Shown here: piece after piece, positions 18,401 to 26,475 of the stretch
How positions within the stretch are numbered: position 1 is the stretch's first letter
Layout: the number at the start of each line of letters is the position of its first letter
DNA from: Frigoriglobus tundricola
GTDB taxonomy: Bacteria; Planctomycetota; Planctomycetia; Gemmatales; Gemmataceae
Length of the DNA: 64,000 bases
NCBI RefSeq assembly: GCF_013128195.2
Contig: NZ_CP053452.2
Location: forward strand, 8,308,001-8,372,000
Direction of reading: 5' to 3'
The notes under the pieces: model-generated
The model's database searches: none
What the model saw: the letters and a program-made list of their open reading frames with translations, nothing else
What the model was told of the DNA's origin: nothing
Program-made: the position numbers and the translations under genes

Positions 18401-18477
18401 GATGGCTCCTTGGAATGGCGCGGTAAGAATTGATCGGTTCATTGTCTAGCGCAAAGGACTCACGTTCTACCTCGCGC

Positions 18478-19326
18478 TCATTTATGCTTGGCGTCGAGAA
18501 AGTCATTCACCATCGGGACGATGATGGACATGCGTTTCATCAGCGTGACGTGCGTGGTGTGGGGCAATATGGCCAGTCGCGATTCCGAGCGTGCCCTCAT
18601 GTCGCCGTGAGCCCCGCCACCTTTCAGGCGGTACATTTCCGCAACGTGTTCGAGCCGTATGCCATCGGCGTCGCCGTGGATGAAGAACATCGGCGCCGGG
18701 GTGGCCTTGAGCTTGTCAGCGCCGAGGTCGTACCCGCTCGAAGCCGAGGCAAGGAGCCGCTTGACGAACTTCGGGAAGTCGTCCGGCGTCGGGCTCAGCT
18801 TCTTGTATTCGACCTCAATGGGGGAGCCTTTGAAGGCGTCCGCCGTGAGTTTCGGGAACGCGTCGATCGCTTCCTGGACCATGCCGTCTCGTCGGAACAC
18901 GGACGAAATGACGACCACCTTTCGCACCTTGTCCGGATGGCGGATCGCGCACTGCATCGCCACGGTGCCGCCCATGCTGTAGCCGATGAGGTCCGCCCGC
19001 GGGATCTCGAGCTCCTTGAGCAGCGCCGCCACGTCGTCGGCGAGGTTCTCGTAGGTGATGTCACGTTTGGTGTCCGCCGTGCGCCCGTGGCCCTGCATTT
19101 CGATGGCAATCACCTTGCGCGTTTTGGACAGCTCGCCGATCCACCCGTCCCAGTTGTTGGTGATGGTCATGAACGCGCCGTGGAGCAGCACCACGGGTGC
19201 GCCGGTGCCATGAACCTCGTAGTACATTTTGACTCCGTTGACCGGGGCGTAGCCCGTCGTCGGTTTTTGCTGCGCCGAGACGTCGCCCGTCGCGAGCATC
19301 ATCAAAAGGAAAGCAGTCGTCCGCAC
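18478..19326 (-). CDS. Exported alpha/beta-hydrolase
   Basis: 282 residues from a GTG. A short signal peptide ([18 protein letters not shown]) leads into the fold: [20 protein letters not shown], oxyanion [14 protein letters not shown], nucleophile elbow GYSMGG, then FIHGDADGI (acid) and [10 protein letters not shown] (His). The catalytic triad is complete. It could be an esterase or haloperoxidase-like enzyme; the substrate is not evident. It lies between the ArsR regulator and the SRPBCC gene on the same strand. Confidence 0.88.
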   Translation of the reverse strand: MRTTAFLLMMLATGDVSAQQKPTTGYAPVNGVKMYYEVHGTGAPVVLLHGAFMTITNNWDGWIGELSKTRKVIAIEMQGHGRTADTKRDITYENLADDVAALLKELEIPRADLIGYSMGGTVAMQCAIRHPDKVRKVVVISSVFRRDGMVQEAIDAFPKLTADAFKGSPIEVEYKKLSPTPDDFPKFVKRLLASASSGYDLGADKLKATPAPMFFIHGDADGIRLEHVAEMYRLKGGGAHGDMRARSESRLAILPHTTHVTLMKRMSIIVPMVNDFLDAKHK

Positions 19327-19367
19327 GTTTGGTGTACCGTCGTTGTGGGGAAACGCTTCTTACCAAC

Positions 19368-20003
19368 TCACCCGCTATGGGGGCCTTGGACCGCCTCCCC
19401 GATGGGAGAAGGAGGCGTGTCCGATTTCTGCGGCAGCGGGTGCGCCACGACCACCAGGCGATGCGCGCGGCCGCCGGGGGCGGATGCATCGTGGTACTTC
19501 GACACGAGTTTCGTGACGGCCTCGGCGAGTTCGTTGCTGAACGCCGCCCGGTCCGTCGGAGACCGGAAGCGAACCTCGGTATCCACCGCGAGGGTCGCCA
19601 AGCGTTTGTCCGCCTCTTTCGCACGACGAATGAGGTCACTCACCTCGCGGACGACGCGCGCCCCCAGGGCGATGAGATAGCTCGCGGACAGCCGGTCGAA
19701 CTCCCGACCCGGATCGACGGCGACCGGACCCAACGCGCTGGGCGAAACGACGTAGGACGCCGCCGTCGCCACGAGTAGCCGTTCCTTCAGCCCACCCCAC
19801 TTGCGTTCCTGGGCCAACCGCACCAGTCCGTGTGCCTCGAGCGCGCGGAGATGGTAGTTGATTTTCTGCCGAGCCAGGCCGACCCGCGTGGCCAGCGTCG
19901 CCGCCGAGGCGGGCGTGGCCAGCTCGGAGAGGAGCCGACTCCGCGTGGGCTCCAGGGCCACCGTTGCCGCCGCCGGATCATCGATGACGTGGATGTCGAG
20001 CAT
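19368..20003 (-). CDS. ArsR-type helix-turn-helix regulator with C-terminal domain
   Basis: 211 residues. The N-terminal half is a winged helix: EPTRSRLLSELATPASAATL, VGLARQKINYHLRALEAHGL and the basic wing ERKWGGLKERLL. The C-terminal half is helical and may bind a ligand. The last residues (PPSPIGEAVQGPHSG) are read from a low-complexity intergenic-type sequence, so the end of the protein looks extended. A perfect inverted repeat at 20015-20042 directly precedes the ATG, suggesting autoregulation of this gene and the two genes after it. Confidence 0.85.
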   Translation of the reverse strand: MLDIHVIDDPAAATVALEPTRSRLLSELATPASAATLATRVGLARQKINYHLRALEAHGLVRLAQERKWGGLKERLLVATAASYVVSPSALGPVAVDPGREFDRLSASYLIALGARVVREVSDLIRRAKEADKRLATLAVDTEVRFRSPTDRAAFSNELAEAVTKLVSKYHDASAPGGRAHRLVVVAHPLPQKSDTPPSPIGEAVQGPHSG

Positions 20004-20014
20004 GTCGAGATGGT

Positions 20015-20042
20015 AGCCTTGACAACTTTTATTGTCAAGGCT
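20015..20042 (-). promoter_or_regulatory. ArsR operator overlapping the promoter
   Basis: AGCCTTGACAA and its exact reverse complement are separated by 6 bp. On the minus strand the left arm contains TTGACA, followed 17 bp later by TACCAT, a promoter that would start transcription at or within a base or two of the arsR ATG (leaderless). Repressor binding here would block that promoter. Confidence 0.6.
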
Positions 20043-20317
20043 GCCTCAAGGCTGTTCCAGCCGAATTCGCAGAGCCGATGGTGCGCGGTCGAATTGTCGA
20101 GCTGCGGTGCGGTCTCTGCATGGACCCGTCACACAAGCGGGTCAGAAGTGGCTGATCGAAGCGGGTGACCACGCGGTCGTGTTCTGGGTAAACCACCGTG
20201 CCGCGGCGCAAGCCGAACGGAAAGCCTCGCGTATCGCGCGGTGTTACGCGCCGCGGTTAATTCCCGTGCGCGTCCGTGTACACTACCCGTGTACCTGCTC
20301 GCGTGAGGGGAATCACG

Positions 20318-21061
20318 ATGCGAACCGTGTCTCTTGTCGTCCTGGGTGCCCTCTCCTTGTGCGCTCCGGCGGTTGCTGTGGAGCCGCGGCTCCCCAAAGC
20401 GGGCGCTGTGCTGGTCGATGAGGACCGCGGCGAAGTGATTCTGTCAGCGACCGTGCAGTTCCCGGAAGGCAAAGAGTGCATCGATTCTTACGGCGAGCGG
20501 ATTCAGGCGTTCGTCGGCTGCGCGAGGGCGGCCGGCGGGGACGCCAAGATGGCCGGCTACTTCGTGTTCCTGGTGGACGTTCCCACCGAGGACGTTCACG
20601 CCGCCATGACCAAGCTCGGGTGCAAACCGCGCGTCCATTACAGCATGACCGAGGGGCGCAAGCGAGTCGGGTGGAAACCGACCACCACCGCCGCCGACTT
20701 CCTCCAGGGCGATCCGGTCGCGCTCTCGGTGTTCTGGAAGAAGGGCGAGAGGACGGAGGAACCCGCCGCCAAATGGGTGGAACGGCCTTATCAGGACTTC
20801 GTGACCGAACGCGTGATGGTTGAAGGCAAGCCGGTCGAGAAGCCGTGGACGCCGCACTTCGTGTACCACGGCAGCGGCGCCATCCACAAGTCGGGGACGG
20901 GGTGCATCGCCTGCCCCTGCGACTGCGCGGGTGGCCTCATCGCCGACAACCGCAACCCGCTCTACGAACCGAAGCCGCTGGTCAAGTTCGATACGAGCAA
21001 GGCACCCAAAGCCGGCACGCAAGTCTACATCCGCATTCGGCCCACGATCACCCGGGAATGA
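20318..21061 (+). CDS. Secreted YdjY-domain-like protein
   Basis: 247 residues with a Sec signal peptide (TVSLVVLGALSLCAPAVAVE). The body has the features of YdjY-type proteins: GYFVFLVDVPTEDVHAAMTK, a Lys/Trp-rich middle, and HKSGTGCIACPCDCAGGLIA near the C-terminus with four Cys, a possible metal or Fe-S/disulfide site. A GAGGGG ribosome site precedes the ATG at 20318. The stop overlaps the start of the next WD40 gene (ATGA), so they are probably a translationally coupled pair. Function unknown. Confidence 0.78.
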   Translation: MRTVSLVVLGALSLCAPAVAVEPRLPKAGAVLVDEDRGEVILSATVQFPEGKECIDSYGERIQAFVGCARAAGGDAKMAGYFVFLVDVPTEDVHAAMTKLGCKPRVHYSMTEGRKRVGWKPTTTAADFLQGDPVALSVFWKKGERTEEPAAKWVERPYQDFVTERVMVEGKPVEKPWTPHFVYHGSGAIHKSGTGCIACPCDCAGGLIADNRNPLYEPKPLVKFDTSKAPKAGTQVYIRIRPTITRE

Positions 21062-22020
21062 CGAACCGCAGTGGGAAACCGATGACACGGCGCGGCTGGC
21101 TCACGATCCTCGCTGCCATCGGTCTGTCGGCCGGTGCCGGCGTGCCCGCGGACGTTCCCCGTGGGCATCAGGACAACGTGTACGCTGTGGCGGTGTCGCC
21201 CGATGGCAAGCTACTCGTGACCGGTTCTGAGGATAACACCGCGGTCGTGTGGGATGCGGCGAAACTCACCCCGCGCCGGAGCCTCGAGCACTCGTCTCCG
21301 GTTTACGACGCCGTGTTCGACGCGAGCGGCAAAGGAATTCTCACCGCCGACGGGAGCGGGGCCGTGACCGTTTGGGAGGTGGCGAGCGGAAAGAGCCTCC
21401 GTCGGCTCACGGGCCACAAAGGGGCCCTGCATTGCGTGGCCAGTTCCGCTGATGGCAAGTGGATCGCGGCCGGTGGCGGGGAGGGCGATCCGACGGTCCG
21501 CGTGTGGGACGCCGCAACGGGCAAGTCGGCCGCAACCTTCGAGGGACACACGGGGCCGGTGTACAGCGTCGCGTTCCACCCGACGAGACCCGTTCTCGCG
21601 TCGTCATCGAGTGACAAAACCGTGCGGCTGTGGGATCTGAAAGACGGCCCGCACCGGACACTCCGCGGCCACACCAGCCACGTTTACCGGTGTGCGTTTT
21701 CGCCGGACGGGAAGTGGCTCGCCACGGCCGGGCACGACAAGACGGTTCGGGTGTGGGACGCGGCGACCGGGGCCGAGAAAGCGGTCCTGAAGGGAACGAA
21801 GGACCCCGTTTATGCGGTCGCGTTCTCGCCGGACGGAAAGCGGCTCGCGGCCGGTGGCGAAGATCGGTCGGTGCGGTGCTGGGCGGTGCCCGAGTTCGTG
21901 GCGGGTGGGACGATCGAGGTGCCCGGGCGCAAGCCGGTTTTCGCGGTCGTGTTTACATCACACGGCCGGCAAATCATCGCCGGAGGTGGAGACCACAAGA
22001 TCCACCGTGTTGAAGAATGA
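21058..22020 (+). CDS. Secreted seven-bladed WD40 beta-propeller protein
   Basis: 320 residues. After a signal peptide (TRRGWLTILAAIGLSAGAG) there are seven well-formed WD40 units, for example VYAVAVSPDGKLLVTGSEDN, VYSVAFHPTRPVLASSSSDK and VYRCAFSPDGKWLATAGHDK, which is exactly one closed propeller with little else. The ATG at 21058 overlaps the preceding stop; an in-frame ATG at 21082 is an alternative. Unlike the long WD40 proteins of this window it has no extra domain. A binding scaffold for the YdjY-like partner is a reasonable guess. Confidence 0.88.
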   Translation: MTNRSGKPMTRRGWLTILAAIGLSAGAGVPADVPRGHQDNVYAVAVSPDGKLLVTGSEDNTAVVWDAAKLTPRRSLEHSSPVYDAVFDASGKGILTADGSGAVTVWEVASGKSLRRLTGHKGALHCVASSADGKWIAAGGGEGDPTVRVWDAATGKSAATFEGHTGPVYSVAFHPTRPVLASSSSDKTVRLWDLKDGPHRTLRGHTSHVYRCAFSPDGKWLATAGHDKTVRVWDAATGAEKAVLKGTKDPVYAVAFSPDGKRLAAGGEDRSVRCWAVPEFVAGGTIEVPGRKPVFAVVFTSHGRQIIAGGGDHKIHRVEE

Positions 22021-22064
22021 ACGGGAATTGTTGGGTTTCGACGTTCCAGGTTGAAGAGACGGAT

Positions 22065-23003
22065 ATGTCCACGTTCGCACGCTTCACGCCACGCCGCCCA
22101 CTCGGCCGGACCGGATTCGCGGCCACGCTTCTGGGGATCGGAGACCTCGCGGACCGGAGCCTTCCCCTCGACACCTGCGTGGCGACCGCGCGCCGCGCGA
22201 TCGACGCCGGGCTCAACGTGATCGACACGGCCCCGAACTACGAAGACGGGTACTCCGAGGAGATCGTCGGCCGGGTGGTGCGGGGCACCGAGCGCGATTC
22301 CGTGTTCGTGATCGACAAGATCGACCACCACGCTGATCCGGTCGGCCCGCAGATCGAGGGCTCGCTCGGTCGGCTCGCGCTCGGTCACACCGATGCGTTC
22401 GTGTTCCACAATCTGTCGTCGCTCGACGTGTTCGGCCGGTTGTGTGAAACCGGTGGCGGGTTCGATCAGCTCGCCGACGCGGTCCGAAGCGGGAAGTGTC
22501 GGTTCCGCGGCATCTCCTCACACAATCCGGACGTTCTGCGTGCCGCTCTCCGCGCGGGCGTTTGCGATCTGGTCCTGTTCCCGGTCGGGCCGTTTGTGGA
22601 ACCCCGGTACGTCACCGAGATCCTGCCGCTGGCGAAGGCGCTTGGCGTCGGAACGGTGTGCTTCAAAACGTTCGGAGCCGGCAAGTTGGTCGGCGACACG
22701 AGCGGTTACAACCAGCCGCTGAAAACGCGCCCGCGGGGCAAGGTTTCGAGCGGCGGGTCGGATGATACCGCCGCCGTCCTCCCCCGGCTCTCGGTCGCCG
22801 AGTGCCTGCACTACACGCTCACCCTGGACCCGGACGTCGCCCTTCTGGGGCTGAGTTACCCGAACGAGCAGGACGCGGCCTTCGCCGCCGCCCGGTCCTT
22901 CCGGCCGCTGACCGCCGACCGGATGGAAGACATTCGCCAGCGGGCCGTCGAGGCCCGGCGCGACAAGGGGCCGTGCTGGTGGAACCCCGATCCCGCGGCG
23001 TAA
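22065..23003 (+). CDS. Aldo/keto reductase family protein
   Basis: 312 residues, TIM barrel. PLGRTGFAATLLGIGDLADR opens the fold; NVIDTAPNYEDGYSEEIVG holds the catalytic Asp and Tyr; FVIDKID the Lys; DAFVFHNL the His. GKCRFRGISSHNPDVLRAAL is typical of the AKR family, but the NADPH-binding C-terminus (LLGLSYPNEQDAAFAAA) is modified. Start ATG 22065 follows GAGACGG. It is 45 bp after the WD40 gene on the same strand and convergent with the VOC gene, leaving 2 bp between stops. The substrate is unknown. Confidence 0.88.
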   Translation: MSTFARFTPRRPLGRTGFAATLLGIGDLADRSLPLDTCVATARRAIDAGLNVIDTAPNYEDGYSEEIVGRVVRGTERDSVFVIDKIDHHADPVGPQIEGSLGRLALGHTDAFVFHNLSSLDVFGRLCETGGGFDQLADAVRSGKCRFRGISSHNPDVLRAALRAGVCDLVLFPVGPFVEPRYVTEILPLAKALGVGTVCFKTFGAGKLVGDTSGYNQPLKTRPRGKVSSGGSDDTAAVLPRLSVAECLHYTLTLDPDVALLGLSYPNEQDAAFAAARSFRPLTADRMEDIRQRAVEARRDKGPCWWNPDPAA

Positions 23004-23005
23004 GG

Positions 23006-23392
23006 TTATCGCTCGTAGAGTTCGAGCGGTAACCCGTCCGGGTCGGCGAAGAAGGTGAACCGCTTGCCCGTGAACTCGTCCACGCGCACCGGTTCGACTC
23101 TCACCCCGTGCGCCTCCAGATGGGTGATCGCGGCCGAGACGTCGCTCACCTCCAGCGCGAGGTGGCGCAGGCCGCAGGCCTCGGGATAGCTCGGTCGCGC
23201 CGGCGGGTTCGGGAAGCTGAACAGTTCGATCTGCGTCCCGTCCGGCAAGCGGAGGTCGAGTTTGTACGAATCGCGTGCGGCCCGGTACACCTCGGCGATC
23301 ACTTCCAGACCGAGGACCTCGGTGTAAAACCGTTTGGATCGCGCGTAGTCCGAACAGATGACCGCGACGTGGTGCGTGCGGATGATGTTCAT
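23006..23392 (-). CDS. YaeR-type VOC metalloprotein (glyoxalase I-like)
   Basis: 128 residues, one full VOC domain, matching the SMU1112c/YaeR subgroup throughout: HHVAVICSDYARSKRFYTEV, IELFSFPNPPARPSYPEACG, LRHLALEVSDV and TGKRFTFFADPDGLPLELYE. Metal ligands His, Glu, His and Glu are at the expected places. The biological substrate of this subgroup is not established. Convergent with the aldo/keto reductase. Confidence 0.93.
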   Translation of the reverse strand: MNIIRTHHVAVICSDYARSKRFYTEVLGLEVIAEVYRAARDSYKLDLRLPDGTQIELFSFPNPPARPSYPEACGLRHLALEVSDVSAAITHLEAHGVRVEPVRVDEFTGKRFTFFADPDGLPLELYER

Positions 23393-23510
23393 GTGTGCTT
23401 GTCACTCTGCGCGGGCGAAACCCCGGTTGCGGGTGGTTCGGAACAGTCGTCACTCCCGTTGCCACTGGTTGCCCAAGTCACGTAATCAAGCCGACCATCC
23501 GATCCATCAC

Positions 23511-25016
23511 CCAGGCCATTCACGGTGAGCGGTTCCAATCATAAGCCATCCCCACCCTTTTGTTTAGGCCGATTCAGCGGCAGAGGACGCCGTGATTCAG
23601 AGTCCGATATTCGATCAGTTTGTGAACCACAGCCCGCTCAGCGTGATGTCGCGTGCGACGATCGAGCGGGTGTTCTCGACGTCGTCCCTCGACGCGTTGT
23701 TTGACCGCGTCGCCGATGCGGGTTACACCCGCGAGCTCTTATTCTCGACCGTCGTGGATCTGATGAGCCGGGTTGTGTTCCGGAAGGCTCCGCATGTCCA
23801 ATCGGCCTACCAGCAGCGGGCCGAGCAGATCCCGGTCACGCTCAAGAGCGTCTATGAGAAGCTCCAGAACATCGAACCGGTCGTCTCCGCCGAGTTGGTG
23901 CGCCACGTCACCGGACGGTGTTACGACGTGATTGCCGAGATGGGCGGGACCCGCACGCCTCTGCTGGCCGGTCGGCGGGTCCGCATCCTCGACGGCAACC
24001 ACTTGGCGGCCACACAGAAAAGGCTCCAGGTTACCCGCGGGCACACGGCCGGGCCACTCCCGGGGCAGGCTCTGGCCATCCTCGATCCGCAGGCGATGGT
24101 CATCGCCGATCTGATCCCCTGTGAGGACGCCCACACCCAAGAACGCGCCCTGCTCGGCCAAGTTCTCGCCAAGGTGGATATTGGCGAAGTGTGGGTCGGC
24201 GACCGGAACTTCTGCACGCTCGAGTTCCTCTGCGAACTCGAGCAGAAGGAGGCGTTCTTCGTCATCCGCCGGCACGGGAACACGACCATCGAGGCGGAGC
24301 CGGGGGTTGATTGGGGGGCGGAGGTCGAGACCGAAACGGGGTGGGTCCGCGAGCGTCGGGTGTGGTTGTGTGTGGGTGGGCGGCGGGTGTTGGAGGTGCG
24401 TTGCGTCCGCGTGCGGTTGAGGCGGCCGACCGAGGACGGGGATGTCGCGATCGAGGTGCTCACGAACCTACCGGTCGAGGAGGCCGACGCGGCGGCGATT
24501 GCGAACCTCTACAGGAACCGGTGGACGATCGAAGGCGCGTTCCACGAATTGACGATGTCACTGCGTTGTGAGGTGGAGACGCTGGGGTATCCGAAGGCGG
24601 CGCTGTTCGGAGTTGCGGTGGCGGTTTCGGCGTACAACGTGCTGTCGGTGCTGAAGGCGGCGTTGCGTGTGGCGCACGGCGAGGAGACGGTCGCAAACGA
24701 GGTGTCGAGTTACTACCTGGTGCTGGAGTTGTCGGCGGTCTACGCGGGCATGATGATCGCGCGGCCCGCCCCGCTGTGGTCGGGCTTCGGATCGATGCCC
24801 GTCGCGGAGTTCGCCGGCCACTTGGGTCGCTGGGCCACCCAGGTCAACATGGAGCGGATCAGGAAGTCGCCTCGCAAGCCGACCAAGAATCCGACCCCAC
24901 GCATTCAAGATCCGGGACCACACGTTGCAACGGCTCGCCTACTGAACGACGCCAAGAAGAATAAAAAATCTGCGAAGAAATAGATCGCACAGCGATACCC
25001 ACCGTGAATGGCCTGG
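23511..25016 (+). mobile_element. IS4-family insertion sequence
   Basis: 1506 bp bounded by perfect 17-bp inverted repeats (CCAGGCCATTCACGGTG at 23511 and its complement ending at 25016) around one transposase gene. Flanking bases show no convincing target duplication, so it may be old, rearranged, or its target repeat has mutated. It lies between the YaeR-type gene and a small secreted-protein gene without visibly breaking either. Confidence 0.88.
23592..24983 (+). CDS. IS4-family DDE transposase
   Basis: 463 residues, apparently intact, from a GTG preceded by AGAGGA. The DDE triad is readable: Asp in VRILDGNHLAAT, Asp in VWVGDRNFCTLEF, and Glu in the YREK-like signature YRNRWTIEGAFHEL. It cuts and rejoins the terminal repeats of its own element. 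The C-terminus is strongly basic (Lys-rich after NDAKKNKKS). Confidence 0.93.
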   Translation: MIQSPIFDQFVNHSPLSVMSRATIERVFSTSSLDALFDRVADAGYTRELLFSTVVDLMSRVVFRKAPHVQSAYQQRAEQIPVTLKSVYEKLQNIEPVVSAELVRHVTGRCYDVIAEMGGTRTPLLAGRRVRILDGNHLAATQKRLQVTRGHTAGPLPGQALAILDPQAMVIADLIPCEDAHTQERALLGQVLAKVDIGEVWVGDRNFCTLEFLCELEQKEAFFVIRRHGNTTIEAEPGVDWGAEVETETGWVRERRVWLCVGGRRVLEVRCVRVRLRRPTEDGDVAIEVLTNLPVEEADAAAIANLYRNRWTIEGAFHELTMSLRCEVETLGYPKAALFGVAVAVSAYNVLSVLKAALRVAHGEETVANEVSSYYLVLELSAVYAGMMIARPAPLWSGFGSMPVAEFAGHLGRWATQVNMERIRKSPRKPTKNPTPRIQDPGPHVATARLLNDAKKNKKSAKK

Positions 25017-25237
25017 TCCCTCCCTGCAGACGTGAAGATACAGAAAATGCGAGGATCTCCTCGGGCAGCGAGTACATTTTACCCACTCAAGAAAGGAGAC
25101 GGCTCGCGCGCCGCTGCACCTTTCACCGTGCCCGTTTTGTGGGCGATTGAGCCTACCGCTCTCGCGTGGGACGTTGGTCTTGGGCCGCAGCCGCGGCCGG
25201 ACATTCTCTTGCGGTTCGAATCCGCTAGCGGTGCGGG

Positions 25238-25690
25238 TCACGGTACTCGCCGCTTGAACAACATGCGAGTCATGAGCACCCGCGCGGCGGCGCCCCCTCC
25301 GGGGCCGCCGAACCCGCCTGGCTGTGCGATCGGCGCTTGTAGGTCCACGACCTCCCACCCGGCGGCCCCGAGGCCGTTGAGCACCTGGATCTTCTGGCTC
25401 ACCGCCGACGAATCCTTTTTGAGCTCGACCTTCAGCTTTTTGGCCAGCTCGTCCCACCCCTTGACGGAGAGGTCCTCGTCCCCCGTCGTCCAGTGGATGG
25501 CGAGCGTCCCCTCAGTTGCGGGGACCTCGTTGCCGTCCTTGTCTTTCCCCGCGGGTCGGGCGGGGGCGCCCCGGAACGACAGTTCGGCGTACTCCCACTT
25601 CACGGCGGCTTTCTCCTGTGCGGAGGCCGTGCCTTCGGGGGTGACGAGCCAGACGGCGGCTGACATGGCGACGGCGGCAAACATTCGCAT
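25238..25690 (-). CDS. Small secreted protein of unknown function
   Basis: 150 residues. Signal peptide FAAVAMSAAVWLVTPEGTAS, then a compact domain with VKWEYAELSFRG, LAIHWTTGDEDLSVKGWDEL, KKLKVELKKDS and a final LNGLGAAGWEVVDL that resembles the DUF4177-type GWE-x-V fold. A Gly/Pro-rich linker precedes the basic C-terminus. ATG at 25690 preceded by AAGGAG. Function not known. Confidence 0.7.
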   Translation of the reverse strand: MRMFAAVAMSAAVWLVTPEGTASAQEKAAVKWEYAELSFRGAPARPAGKDKDGNEVPATEGTLAIHWTTGDEDLSVKGWDELAKKLKVELKKDSSAVSQKIQVLNGLGAAGWEVVDLQAPIAQPGGFGGPGGGAAARVLMTRMLFKRRVP

Positions 25691-26475
25691 GGTGCTCTCC
25701 TTGTGGTCAGGACGGTTCAGCGTACCGCGCGTGGGAAGCGTGAGGGAATGAGATCGCAATGAGCCTTTGCTGTCCGGACCGTGTCCTCAAAGGCCGGAGC
25801 ACACTCACGGCGTGGCGCCGGTCCGGGGCCGCCCCGCCCGCTATGATCGTTTGGGTTACGGGGAGCCGGCCGGCTTGCGACTTGTGCCCGGTCGGTTGCT
25901 TGTGATCGCCGGAAGCAAACCGTGCGTCTTGCATCAGAAATACACACGGACAGACTATTGGCAAATCGTTAGGCCGCGCATTCGTCCGGACCCGCGCTGC
26001 CCGCTTCGGTCCGAAAGGGCGCGAACACGGTCCGCCGGACGCCGAAGATCACCAATAACGGACACGACCGGCGAATCGCGTCATCGACAGGCCGGCGGGT
26101 GGTTCGCCGGGCCGGGAACCGGGCGATGCCACGGCCACTTTTGGACGACGATCGGGGAAGCGGTTCGGGGCAACGGCCAGACGACGGCCCCGTTCAGCCG
26201 CACCCGCCCCTCACGGAGCTGGTGCCGCTCTGCTGCCTCGCCCCCCCGCTTCCCGGAGACCGATCTGAAGTGGGCCACGAAGAGGGTGAACGTCACGACC
26301 AGCGCTGTCGCGACGAGTTCGTGCAGACGACCTACCGCAAGGGCTTCGAAGTGGAAGGGCCATGACCTTCGGCCGCACCTATCCCCTGACAGTGCAGACG
26401 GTCTGCCGGACCTCGCCCGCGTGAGCACTGCGCCGGCCCTGGCGGTGGGACGTGCGGCTCGTATTCAACAAGACG
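25691..26475. other. Intergenic region without a recognised gene
   Basis: 785 bp between the start of the small secreted-protein gene and the stop of the next WD40 gene. Short frames on both strands lack ribosome sites and recognisable domains; the upstream part must contain the promoter of the secreted-protein gene. Confidence 0.5.

Noticed and set aside
26081-26428. A 115-codon minus-strand frame with one hydrophobic stretch
   Set aside because: No start signal, Arg-rich flanks and no similarity I can recognise.
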